Below, in pieces: positions 33,075 to 44,310 of a stretch of DNA of 64,000 nucleotides. The DNA is from Arbacia lixula (lineage: Eukaryota; Echinodermata; Echinoidea; Arbacioida; Arbaciidae). The notes under the pieces were generated by a model that ran no database searches, was not told the origin of the DNA, and saw nothing but the letters and a program-made list of their open reading frames with translations. The position numbers and the translations under genes are program-made. Every line of letters starts with the position of its first letter. Position 1 is the first letter of the stretch. The DNA lies in the NCBI GenBank assembly GCA_963669155.1, contig OZ022593.1, positions 14,004,473 through 14,068,472 of the forward strand, given 5' to 3'.

Positions 33075-36000
33075 TAATAGTAGTAGAAGTAGTATTATTA
33101 TTACTACTATTAAAACCAATAGAGCAGTGATCTGTCTGGCACAGGTTAAACATACCATGATGATTTCAGCTACTACCAGGCCGATGAGACACGCGGCCAT
33201 CAGAAAATAGAGGAAGCCATCTTGCTTGGTCTTAGCTCCTTGGTAGAAGCAGAGAATGAGGGCAACCTGTTGGGTAGGGGTTGGAATCGGAGAAAACAAA
33301 TTACATGGGGGCTCAGGGGGATTTCGCCCCCACAATGCAAATGAAGCGCCCCTGTGAATAATAAAAGTGCCCCTGTAGAAAAAAAATTCACATGCACACT
33401 ATGGTTCAGGATGGTTCAGGGAAAAATAGCTTTCGCAGATGATTATTTGATTTCTTTTCTTGCTTGAAACAAAATGGAAGGTCTGATGTTGAAGGGAGAC
33501 AAGTTTACTTCAAGCAGACCAGGGGAATGAGTTTAAAGTTATAAGCAAAATAACATGGACATAGATTTATGTGCAATATGTTACACCTTTTTATGTTATC
33601 TTGAGACAGCATGTGTGGGTTCCAATGCCCTCTGGCAACAGTGAACAACTTCACTTATGAGGACCTTGTGTAATATGTATATGTTTGTATTGTTTCCTTT
33701 TTTTGTTATTCATGTATTCTTTTGTAACAATGCTGTTACTGGTCCATGCAATGCTACTTTTATGATCAAATAAATTAGAATAAGTTATAACATAACATTC
33801 TTTTTTTTTAATGTCTACAAGGATCTCTGTGCCTAATTGAGCAAAACATACACAACACCAAAAAAAAAAAAAAGGAAGGAAAAAAAGAAAACTTAAATCT
33901 GCTTAAACAGTGGATTGTATGAAAGTTGTGTTGCTTAGTATCTGAGTGGAAAAAAGCCAGCCCGCATATAAAGTAAAGAACAAGTTAAAGCTTCTTGTCC
34001 ATTTGGCAAAATTAAATCAATTTGGCTTTGTGTTTCTACAACATTATTTCTATTGCCTTCTGCCATACATGTGGAGGTACAAGAGAAGTAATTAATCATT
34101 CAGCAAGCTGTGTTTGTACTCACCAAAACAACAAGGATGATGACTCCTATGAAACTGAACAGCATGCATCTCTGGAGAGAAAGTAACCAAAAAACAAAAC
34201 AAATATGATAAGTGTGAACACCCAAAGCCATTGTTTAAAGGGCCCCTGTCATCAAAATGTATGTTGACTACTATTGATGCAGCTTAATATGTATATAATA
34301 AAATCACTAACTGTTCAATGGAAATATGTTTCCTATATTTTTAAATACTTTTTCTTTATTTTTCCTCAGCACTGATAAGCCCCGCCTCCAAAATATCCTC
34401 CAACACAAGATTCCCCCTGTGACATCATCAGAGGTAGAAATTAGCAGGATAATAAGCAGAATTCATGCACAAGTTAAACATTGCAATGACTACCTCCACC
34501 TGCCCACAAGAGCATCACATGTCTTCACACAATACCATCTAACAACCTTTCATGTGGGAATAATCGTGTCCTTATGTCAGAAATGTGCTAGCTATGTGAT
34601 GCTATTATAAGCACTTGCAGGTAGTCATTGCAATGTTGAGTTTGTGCATAAATTATGTCTATTATCCTGCTAATTTCCACACTGATGATGTCACAGGGGG
34701 AATCTTGAGTTGGGGGATATTTTGGAGGCGGGGCTTATCAGTGCTGAGAAAAAATATAGAAAAATTATTTTAAAATATAGGAAACATATTTCCATTGAAC
34801 AGTTAGTGATTTTATTATATACATATTAAGTCGCATCAATAGAAGTCAACATACATTTTGATGACAGGGGCCCTTTAAAGAGGGCAGACTCAAATTTTCA
34901 TCAAAAAAAGATTTTGCATGAAATCACAAACTATATAGCTTTGAAAACACATAATTTTTTTTCCAAATAGAGAGAAAAACATATTACCAATAAAAAAATT
35001 GGTTTATTCCAAAAATTGTTTTGTTACATTTATTTCAAAAAGGTACTTAACCAATATGAGAAATGTCACTGCATGCAGTCAACTGGTAGCCTATATACTC
35101 CAGCTGAAAGAAATTGGCATAGGGAAAGGGAAAGAGCCGCAGTTATATACTGCGGTATATTTTGTCCAGTTCAGCATGAAACATGATGCTTTTTAGGCTA
35201 ATCCTAAAACACGACGAACTATTGTCCATAGACTGTGTACAACGGATAGATCGTCCGCGCACAGCGATTCGGAGACCGCTGATTGGGCAATCGCGCAGAT
35301 CACGTCATGACCACGTGGTTGCCTTCCGACTGCGTGTGGAAGTATCGATAGCGATAAGGATATCCGGTCACATTGTGTACGCAGGAAATGGTCTTGGTTC
35401 GTGATCGGATCGCTCCAGTATCGATCGAAAATTATCGAAACTCTGCAATTTCATGCATATTGACTGACGGTCCTAAAACCCGGAAGCCAATTGACTTTGT
35501 ACACGTTGCGATAGACTCTACAAATTCCAACAAACACGATGCGGGGGTGACGCTAATTCGTACGATTTTCACGGAAAAGCAAGAAGCAATCGAAATTCGC
35601 TTACCTGTGCGGTATCGGTGAGAAAATAGATCCTCTGAGAATACCTTTCAAAATTCATATAAAATATAGGAAAGTGAAATTCTAGGTCGATTTTGGTACG
35701 AGGTGATAGAGAATTTTACACTTGTTTTGGTGGAATACTGTGTGGGGACAAAGAAGGCTTGCACTGCGCATGCTTACTATATTTTCATTCATAAATTGGC
35801 TCTCGGCAGTGGCTGGATGACGTCATGTAATAAGCAAAAATGGACACGACCGCTAGCGACCACGCTCCGCTATCTGTTGTACACGATTGTTCGTTGTGTA
35901 AAAGCATCATGTTTTATGCTGAACTGGACAACATATACTGCGGTTTAAAACTGCGGCTCCTTCCCTTTCCCTTTCCCTATGCCAATTCTTTTGAGCTGTA

Positions 36001-36175
36001 GTGTATGGAGATAGAGTCACTGAGGTAGAGCTCTCTCCCGTCAACTTACTGCTCTGGGGCTTTGTGTGGAGTCGTGAAACATGGGTGATTGGCTGGGAGC
36101 TGCTGCTGCTCCGGCTGTAGAATCATCACCCATAGAGGGCGCTCCAAAGATTGGCTGCTTCTCCGACTCACTCAT
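31782..36175 (-). CDS. Small three-helix membrane protein, possibly TMEM243-like (132 aa)
   Basis: Four exons (36050-36175, 34124-34171, 33156-33266 and 31782-31895) join in phase 0 to give 132 residues. Residues 1-42 are soluble and Ser/Ala-rich, starting MSESEKQPIFGAPSMGDD. Helix 1 spans about residues 45-65 (MLFSFIGVIILVVLVALIL), helix 2 about 74-95 (FLYFLMAACLIGLVVAEIIM), helix 3 about 110-132 (WFLYFMGFCILLEGIFTSVL). A basic loop, VRKGSLAKEK, precedes helix 3. The length, the three helices, a PxFG motif in the N-terminus and an RxG-L loop before the last helix recall TMEM243, whose function is poorly known. The assignment is tentative because side-by-side identity is low; the gene structure itself is well supported by four matching splice junctions. 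Confidence 0.75.
31951..32245. mobile_element. GAACAGAGGTTTAATGCA element, copy 1
   Basis: AT-rich sequence of about 0.3 kb whose left end ATTCTGAACAGAGGTTTAAT matches the complement of the right end of the copy at 61930-62232. It shares ordered blocks (GATTCAATATAATTGATTTT, AATAATTGAAATC, GATGATTTATTTTG) with 50846-51130. It lies in the region just upstream of exon 4's acceptor. Confidence 0.7.
32740..32997 (+). mobile_element. LINE 3' remnant (reverse transcriptase C-terminal tail)
   Basis: In plus frame, RSFQFATPTLWNKLPDFFRQ followed by NTEDQFRTKLESFLF matches the pattern seen at the C-terminus of CR1/L2-like LINE polyproteins (F-x-V-A-x-P-x-L-W-N-x-L-P, then F-K-x-x-L-K-x-x-L-F). It is followed by a short 3' UTR with GCGCTATATAAGAATGGGTT and an ATT-rich tail typical of such elements. 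A stop lies just upstream, so only the 5'-truncated end remains. It is opposite in strand to the host gene. Confidence 0.7.
32990..33115. repeat. TAG trinucleotide array
   Basis: About 38 TAG-type units with interruptions, growing from the LINE tail and ending about 40 bp from the donor of small membrane protein exon 3. Confidence 0.9.
33156..33266 (-). CDS. Small membrane protein exon 3
   Basis: Thirty-seven codons beginning VALILCFYQGAKTKQDG and ending in helix 2 (VVAEIIM), between an aacag acceptor and a gtatgt donor. Confidence 0.8.
34124..34171 (-). CDS. Small membrane protein exon 2
   Basis: Sixteen codons, RCMLFSFIGVIILVVL, between a ctccag acceptor and a gtgagt donor, forming most of helix 1. 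Confidence 0.75.
34235..34878. mobile_element. AGGGCCCCTGTCATCAA TTAA element, copy 2
   Basis: A 644-bp relative of 14250-14894 in the same orientation, with TTAA at both borders. It lies about 60 bp upstream of exon 2 of the small membrane protein gene. Confidence 0.85.
35096..36003. mobile_element. Long member of the GCTCAAAGGAATTGGCAT family (908 bp)
   Basis: The outer arms match the short foldback copies, but here they are separated by about 0.6 kb of GC-richer unique DNA. The inverted repeat continues past the point where short copies end: ACACGACGAAC and TGTGTACAACGGATAG on the left match the complement of TATCTGTTGTACACG and GTTCGTTGTGT on the right. This suggests the short foldbacks are internal deletions of a longer TIR element. 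The core has no recognisable transposase. Confidence 0.8.
36050..36175 (-). CDS. Small membrane protein exon 1
   Basis: Starts at ATG 36175 and encodes 42 residues ending STQSPRA before a gtaagt donor. The first ATG in the open frame was taken. The exon's donor is only 46 bp from the right end of a foldback element. Confidence 0.78.
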
Positions 36176-36870
36176 GATGATGTTCCGCAGTTTTATCGGG
36201 GATCACATGCACACAGCCACAGGGCAGTGGTTACGACGGTTCTACGTCTAGCAATCCTAGGTTTAATAGGAGTTAGGTCTGTAAAATGAGATGGGAATGA
36301 AGTAAAAAAAACAACATTATATCATTTAGGTAAGTCTAGTATTTATTACTGATTGGTTGAATGCAGTCACGTGTCAGCAAGACAAATCTGTAGTGCTCTA
36401 GCACTGCATTCGGCTCAGACCGCCTAGCTGCAACCTCAAGCTCCGCCGCTGACGCCCGCAGCAGTGGGGGTCCGCACTGCCGGGGTTGCCTTTCCCTGTA
36501 GCCCCGGGACTGCTCCGTGAGCGGGCTGGTCGCAGTATACAGTAACCTTTCCCTGCTGCTTATAACACAAAGGCAAACCGCATCTTTTCCTGTCACGTAT
36601 ATTCACATTAACACAACGTAAATACTAACGAGAATGAAGGATAAAACCACAAAAATGATTAATTAAACTTCTTCTTATTTACCTTCGGAGTCAGTACCTT
36701 GGTTATGCTTGATAACACCTAAAACTGAAGGCAAATGTCGGGAACTCTTCTTGTTTTGAGAAGAATCATACTATGGTAGCCTTCAAATTGAAAGAAATGT
36801 TTTGAGTCACGAGATGTCGTATCACAGGGAGGGCCAGGGGTGACGGAGTGTGTGTATGGGGTGGGGGTGG

Positions 36871-37130
<260 letters not shown>

Positions 37131-37989
37131 GAAAGGATTTCATTCTTATGTATTATAGAATTGTTTTATCATTATTACTATTATACATTTTTATTAGTAT
37201 TATTAGGTGGTCTGTCAATCGACAGATCACCTTCTAATTTCGTCCGAATGTTCTTTCTTTATTTATTCCGGCCCACTTTATTTGCAATGCACGTGTCACG
37301 TTTCATAATTTTTTCACAATGTATAGTGATACATGTGAACTTGTCATTGCAAATTTTTCAAGGTCATGGCATGACCGTGACGTCATCAACGAGCACTTTA
37401 ATGAAAACCTATTACCTCATGTAGTTCTAGAACTGCTCATCCATAGGTAATGAAAATTGAATAGTCATGATAAGACAATTAATTTCAATGAATAAAAACG
37501 CGCGCGTACGCATACGTTAGTGCAACAACATGCGCGCAAAATTTTGAAATGCTCCAAATCAACTAGAAATTGTTTTGCATATGTTTCAGGCCATTTCTAG
37601 CATTTCGAAAATTTCCTGGCCTGCGCGCGCGTTCGCGCGTTTTTCCGTGCGTAACGTGAACTCAACGTCAAAATTCCGTATTTTTTAATGGATTCCTGTT
37701 TCTGAAACAACATACATCACATACTGTCATTTTGATCCATTTCCGTGCAATAATAGGTCGTGCGGGTGCGTCAAAGTTGAAAGTCTGCGCTTGCGTCAAT
37801 ACATATTTGGGTGCAAATATTGCCAAGAACATGACTACCTTCAATCGACCATAGCTCTTCAGAATGGCTGATGACCCCCCATTTTTTTCATATTCGGAAA
37901 GAATATGAAATGTAGATGTAATTTCATGTGTCATTTTACCGTAAGTACATTGTGACGTCATCATATTGCCATATGAATCGAAAAAAAGG

Positions 37990-38310
37990 AATTTTCATGT
38001 ATGACGTCATGAACTTTTTAAATCATTTTTGCGTATCTCAGTAATCCTTGATCAATTTTCTTCCAAATGTCTGTATGTCGTAGTTGAGAGATTATTATGT
38101 AGTAAAGTTGCCTCAACTTTTTACTTTGATGACGTCTTGAAGGTGAAAATGCCATTGCATTAATGTCAAAATCGGATATTATGTACGTGTTATGTCAATG
38201 GGAGAGGCTTTTATTTTAAATCATGCAATGACATGACGACCTTCTAGAAGCTGTATCTCGCCTATGTTTAAATCTTTTACTCTAAAACTTTAGTATGTCG
38301 TAGCTGACTC
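37990..38310. repeat. Diverged tandem duplication, 220-bp period
   Basis: GTATCTC at 38033 and 38253, and GTATGTCGTAG at 38073 and 38293, are both exactly 220 bp apart and separated by similar intervening sequence. A TGACRTSA-type word precedes each unit. Confidence 0.65.
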
Positions 38311-38439
38311 TATTAGCTTTTTGCGTCGTGGTCCCATTTTCTAATCAGATGTCGGGATCATGGCGAAATTTCAGCTTCAACATTAATTTCTAAATCATCC
38401 TAGCCTTTTTTTCTGCTTTACGTGTAAAGTGAATGGGAA

Positions 38440-38490
38440 GATTTGTGGTTCATCGCGAGGCCCCCGGTTCGAATCCTGGTGTGGGTAGGG
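38440..38490 (+). repeat. tRNA-derived SINE fragment
   Basis: GGTTCGAATCC is a perfect RNA polymerase III B box within a T-arm-like context (CCCCCGGTTCGAATCCTGG). No acceptor stem or intact D-arm can be built, so it is taken as a SINE remnant rather than a tRNA gene. Confidence 0.45.
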
Positions 38491-39349
38491 TCACTTTATT
38501 CCTTGTGCAATGTGATTTTGCGACCTTCTTCTGTTCAATCCCTCACTTTATCATTCTCTTTGAGATTTTCTTTCCCACTCTTTTCTTTTCGCCCCTTTAT
38601 CTTGAATGACTATTAATTACATGATGTTAACACATACATGTCACCATTTAGGCAAGTCTCTTTCGCGTGTGCTGCCTTTGATTTCTAATACATAGATGAT
38701 GTCACCATGGAAGGTCCATAGTGTCACTGTGCATTTACCATCCAATGTCTGTGTAAAAAATTGCCATACACCACCTTATACTTGTCCACAAGTATGTCTC
38801 GTTATGGTTATTATTTTAGTTAGAGGAATATGATTTATAAGTTTTATATTCAGGTAGAATATGGCACATAATTGTGTTTATATACAAGTGGTATATCATG
38901 CTTCATTGTGTTTATTGAATCAATAGAAATATTACGTTTATGTATTTGTTATTCTATGTTATAAAGTGAAATTGTTTATTTTATTATGTGAATGAAATTA
39001 AATAAAGAATATGGAAAAACACAAAAGTGTGTGTATGTGTGTGTGTGCCTGTGTGTTTTCAACTCCTCTTCTGTATATGCATTTTATAATTTCAGCGTGA
39101 GTGTTTGTGTTATGCGTGAAGGCCGTGGTAATACGAGTAATATGTAAATCAAATTGACATGCGCGGCGATCGGGCAATCCTAGTGTTCCAATAGTTAGCG
39201 AGCATAGGCTTATCCTCACGAGCGCAACCAAAATGATTATCATTTTATATGCTACTATGAAAGAATTCCTTTCCAACATGGCGTTCAAACTTCAGATAAA
39301 TCACCAGCATTATCACAATCTAAGATCAAAATTACAAACATCATCATAA

Positions 39350-39394
39350 CCACCATCATCATCATCGCCATCACTTAATCGTTATCATCATCAC

Positions 39395-39444
<50 letters not shown>

Positions 39445-39445
39445 C
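39350..39445. repeat. ATC microsatellite
   Basis: More than 20 ATC units with interruptions. Confidence 0.95.
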
Positions 39446-40564
39446 AATTATCATTACGATCTCTAATTTGTCATCAATATCACCGGCATCGTGATCATTC
39501 AATATCCATTGAACTAGATTCCAGAGCATGGTTACAGAGCCGGAGGGGGTACTTCTTCTTTTGAATTACATGGCAAAATATTTCAGGGCTTGTTATTAAG
39601 ATTTATAAGCACAAAATCTTTCTTGTGGAATGTCTGATTATTCTAAAAACTTTTGACAATCTGTTTCTCTGCCATTTCTGCGTTTATTAAGTTCAACTTT
39701 AAATGAGGGTTTCAGTCCTTGCCATTGTCATAAATTTGAAATACTCTACATGCTCGGCCGCGCGTGGTGTGTGCATAATTTCGAGCATTGCGCGCATTAA
39801 ATGTGCAGGCTATTATGACGTCACAACGCATGTTCCCTTTGCGTAAGCGTACGCATGCGGTCAAAATGTGGTTCGTTGATTGGTTAAAAGTTTCGGGATT
39901 ATGGCGTCACCCCCTGGTAACCGTGCGTGTGTATAGCTAAAACACGCATCTTTTGTACAATGTACTAGTATGAGTCACGCGCGAATCACATTACGCATAC
40001 ATATACTACGCTGGCTTATAATTATACATTGCAGGGTTCTTTGTTGAACTGGATTTTTTTTTGACTTTTTACCAAATGTTTGACTTTGAAGTGTAACAAG
40101 GAATAACCGCTGAGTTGGGAGCAGAACTGGATTTCCTATTTGGCCTGACTTCAATGCTGTAAGTTTTACCAGAATTATTTCCGTATAACATCATGTGCGT
40201 TATTTCACAGATCATGAACATGTTTGCTAAAATATACAAACCTTTAGACCGAAGTGTTGCCAAAGTGTTTTGCATGCATATGAATGTGAGTTTGAGAAAG
40301 TAATCATATAGGTGATAAATGAAAATGCAATATATGTATAGTTAAAATGGAATTGAAATAGTTACTAACAATAATTTTATGTTCTATAGCATACAAAAAG
40401 CCTTCATTAGTAAAAACCGGTCAATGAAAATATGATTATACTTTGGCGCGGGAGCTATCAGACATCATTTTTTTTTTGGTAATTACATTGTACTTAATTT
40501 GCTTTAATTAACGTGGAGATCTCCGTGTATGATCTTTTCCCGTTTGACGCATGTGTTTCACGCA

Positions 40565-40732
40565 CGCACACACACAACACACACACAGACACACACACAC
40601 ACATACATTATAAGCCTATATGTACATCAAGAGTGCTGTGTGATCACGTGGTCATGTGTAAGGGCGTGTATGTGTGTGTGTGTGTGTGTGTGTTTGTGTG
40701 TGTGTGGGTGTGTGTGTGTGTGTGTGTGTCTG
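40565..40732. repeat. CA and TG microsatellites
   Basis: CACACA runs at about 40565-40605 and TG runs at about 40670-40730, in opposite phase and able to pair as a long hairpin. Confidence 0.9.
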
Positions 40733-43700
40733 CATTTGATACTTTTTAAAATAAGAAAGCTAAAATAGTGAAAATGCTAAATGCTAATACATTTATACAT
40801 TCATAAATCAAAAGGTTTGTTTAATCACATAATTTCAAACTTATGTGGTAAAAATTTGAAATTTAAAAAAAAAATGATATGTTTATTTATAAAGGAGTGT
40901 ACATTCCGTTTTATAATAAAACTCTTATATAAACAAAAACAAGTGTTGCCAATCTACAAGCGCATGCAGTTGTGCTCTAAAGAGGCGTTCGTCCCACATG
41001 AGCTTGACAAAAATACATTGTATCTTCAGAATGCAAACCACACATCACAGTGGAGTTCATGCAAAGCATTGTCAACATTTTTTTAAACAAAAGAGAAAAC
41101 AGTGACACAGCAGGATTGTATGTGGTATGTTGCTCATTTAATGATATACACATGTATCTCTTCATTACCATAAATCTTCACTCTTTTTTGCCTTATTTTA
41201 CTGGCAACAATGATACAAAGTTTAAAATGAAAACATGACATCACACAAACAACAAGTATGAATTATTGCCCTGTCCTTGTCCCAATTCCAAGTTCCCCTC
41301 GCTCACTTAATTTTCAACTTGAGGGAATATCTCTCCTCCTTTCTCGTCTGCTTTTATCGATTATCTCATCACACTCAACAAGTAGAAATGTACAAATAAA
41401 CACACCACAAGTTCTTCTTCATTGTCTGTTAAGATCAGCTGTTCATTCTGGAAGTTCACTGATATGTTACGGCACACTTTTGCTGAAGATAACATCATTA
41501 ACTCTCTCATTAAAATTACCATACAGATGTGAAGTAACGTCCGGCAATGTATGAGTTAATGCATAACCTGTGTAAGATGTTTATGACAACCCTGTAAGCT
41601 TTTCTCATTCATTTGTTGATAGTTAACATTCTAGCCAGGCCTAAAGCAGAAAGGTATTGGCTCTGTAATCCTTCCACGAGGTCAAAAGCAACATGGCGAA
41701 ACATTCCTGTGAAAAACTTCAGGGATTTTCTTTTGTGCCTGACGGCAATGAACACCAGTTATATAGTTATACAGACAAGTGGTACAAGTACCATTCAAAT
41801 AATCATTACTTTTAGGTTGAATAACAAAGATATTACTATTAAAGAAGTTTTGTTACTTGGCATAAATTAATAACGTAAAACCTACTTTTTGCCTTGTTAT
41901 ACCAAGATTGTGTAAATCAGTGTGACGGAAATGAAAGCGATGAAGTTGAACTTCAGAGCTAGATTAACACCTGTTTTAATGGCATAAGACAATCATACAC
42001 AGGTTTCATGGCAATCTATCATTCTACAGTTATTAGGTTTGTTACATCAGATATGCAATAGATGAATGAAGCGTTGTTTAACATTTTTGCAGACAGAGAT
42101 TCAGGGCAAAAAGCTATTGATGCTTCTACAGTAGCGTTAAAGTGATGTAATTGTTCCTTTTTATGAGGTGAATAATACAGACAGATCGTTCAATATGCAA
42201 CAGATATTTGAATATGATATGATTTTGATAGATCATAAATCTGTACTAAGCGGCATTACGACAATACATGACACATATATTAAATGTATAGTTTTTCTTA
42301 ACATTTGCTCCAAAAGTGAAACTGCAGCTGTTCTTCATCATACAATTTCAATAGATTTAATTCTTCAAGAAAATTAGTCAAAGAGGCATAGAAAGTGAAC
42401 CTATGAAATTGAAAGACAAATATAGATACATATTTATCAGGAATAATGAAAAAATACATTTCAACAACAAGGAATAATCAGACAAATTTGAAAGAAGAGT
42501 GTGACACATGATGAAGCCTAAAAGCAAACATTAAGAAAATTTACATATGACTGGAATGTGTCTACAAACCAAAGAAAAAAGAGAGAAAGAGGAATGAATT
42601 ATCATGACATTGTTGGTCCATGCTTATTTACTGTGTAATGCAACACACGCTTTTGATTCTCTCTCATTTTTTTCATCCACATAGGCTGCAATAGCCTGTC
42701 AAAATTAACAAACATTTTCTTTTTCAAAGACCATGGGAATCTAATTCGAATCTAGAAGCTGCAGCTAAAATATAATTTTCTTACTACATCTAAATCACTT
42801 TTATATAGATACTTTCAATTATGATAGCAAAATCCTTTTTTTTATCATTTATACAAAATTTGTTAGTCAATATTTCAGACAACTATTCAAATACTCCACA
42901 TGAATTTCCTTTCCTCTCTTCATCAAAGCCTGGTTACCATACACCCTGTTACTTTGGATTACCGGTACCTTATTTGGCAGTTTACAACATCTGTCGAAAT
43001 TGGGATTTTGAAAAGATGGAACCTAGGAATGTTAGTTATTTTTTTCCTACTTTTAAGCACTTTCACATACAAGCTAAACACAAAACATTAATTTACAGCA
43101 ATTGTATGAAAACAACTGAGAATGTGCTAAATATAGTGCATGCAGATATATAAATATGTACATCAAACAATTAATAGGTAAACACTCTCCACAAATCAAG
43201 CGATCTATAAACAAAAAGAGAAAAAAAAAACAATAAAGAAAGTCCACGTATATAGTCAGATTACTCAGAGAAGATATATAAATTAAGTGCATATAAACAC
43301 AATTAAAAAGAAGAAAAATCACACATGTCAACCAAAATAAAATAAGTGGAATCAAGTAAAACTAGATTCAAAATCTAGAATACATAATGGTGTCATGACA
43401 ATATAGTTATCATATATTTGTGAGCATATTAAGATTTTGGGAAAGAACTTAAAGATGAGATAACAGGCCAACATACTTTCTGTCTCACGTTTGACATGAT
43501 AAAATACTGTCGGTACCGACAAGACATTCTACTGTATTTACCGTTCTACTAGGAATACACGCAGAATGTACAATCTTTTAAGAGCACTGAATTAATATCA
43601 GCACATATACATGTATATGAACATCATGAAAATTTGATTTCTCACTCAATCTTTTTATTCTTATCTACAAATGTTCTACTTCTAATACTATCTGGTACTT

Positions 43701-44217
43701 GCTAGCTACATGAATGTGGTTCATTTGGACTCATCATTCCCAGTACAATTATGACGATGTCATCCCCAGGACTATCTAGATAGTATGTTTTCAACATCAT
43801 TTGATTCCGACACTGAATAGATTCATGAAATTATGTTTACTTGTCAAAATCTGAATACATATCAGGCATATCTACTATGCAAATGTATGTTTATGAATAT
43901 TGGGGTTAAATGGGGTTAATTAAATATTCACAGTGGTGATGAGCTCTTGAATATCATTCCACAAGCATACGTGTACAAATTGGAAAGGCTGTAAATACAT
44001 CATTATCTTAAAATATTTGATTCTCTCGTAAGTCCATCACTGCTTTCATATTTTTTTTTTACTGTTGATGTCTTTACCACAGAATCAGAGATTACTGACA
44101 CACTGAATTTACAATGGTTGTTACGACTACAGAAGATTCCTCGCTAACTTGCTGACCTACTGGAAAGACTCCCCGTGTCATGTGATGTGTCACATGACGC
44201 TGTGTGGCAGAGAATAA

Positions 44218-44310
44218 CTAACCAAGAAGCTCGTAGAACTTTTTGCATTTCTGGCCTTCACGGAGGCTGGTGATTTGGGCATTTTTGTGTTTCGTGTTCT
44301 TCAGGTATTG
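44218..44310 (-). CDS. Gelsolin-like exon 10 with stop
   Basis: Thirty codons from [20 protein letters not shown] to FYELLG and a TAG at 44218-44220, after a cctacag acceptor. Confidence 0.94.
   Translation of the reverse strand, partial: QYLKNTKHKNAQITSLREGQKCKKFYELLG

Noticed and set aside
33600..33790. Possible second LINE 3' end (ending GATCAAATAAATTAGAATAAG)
   Set aside because: The composition is suggestive, but there is no coding remnant or clear tail repeat.
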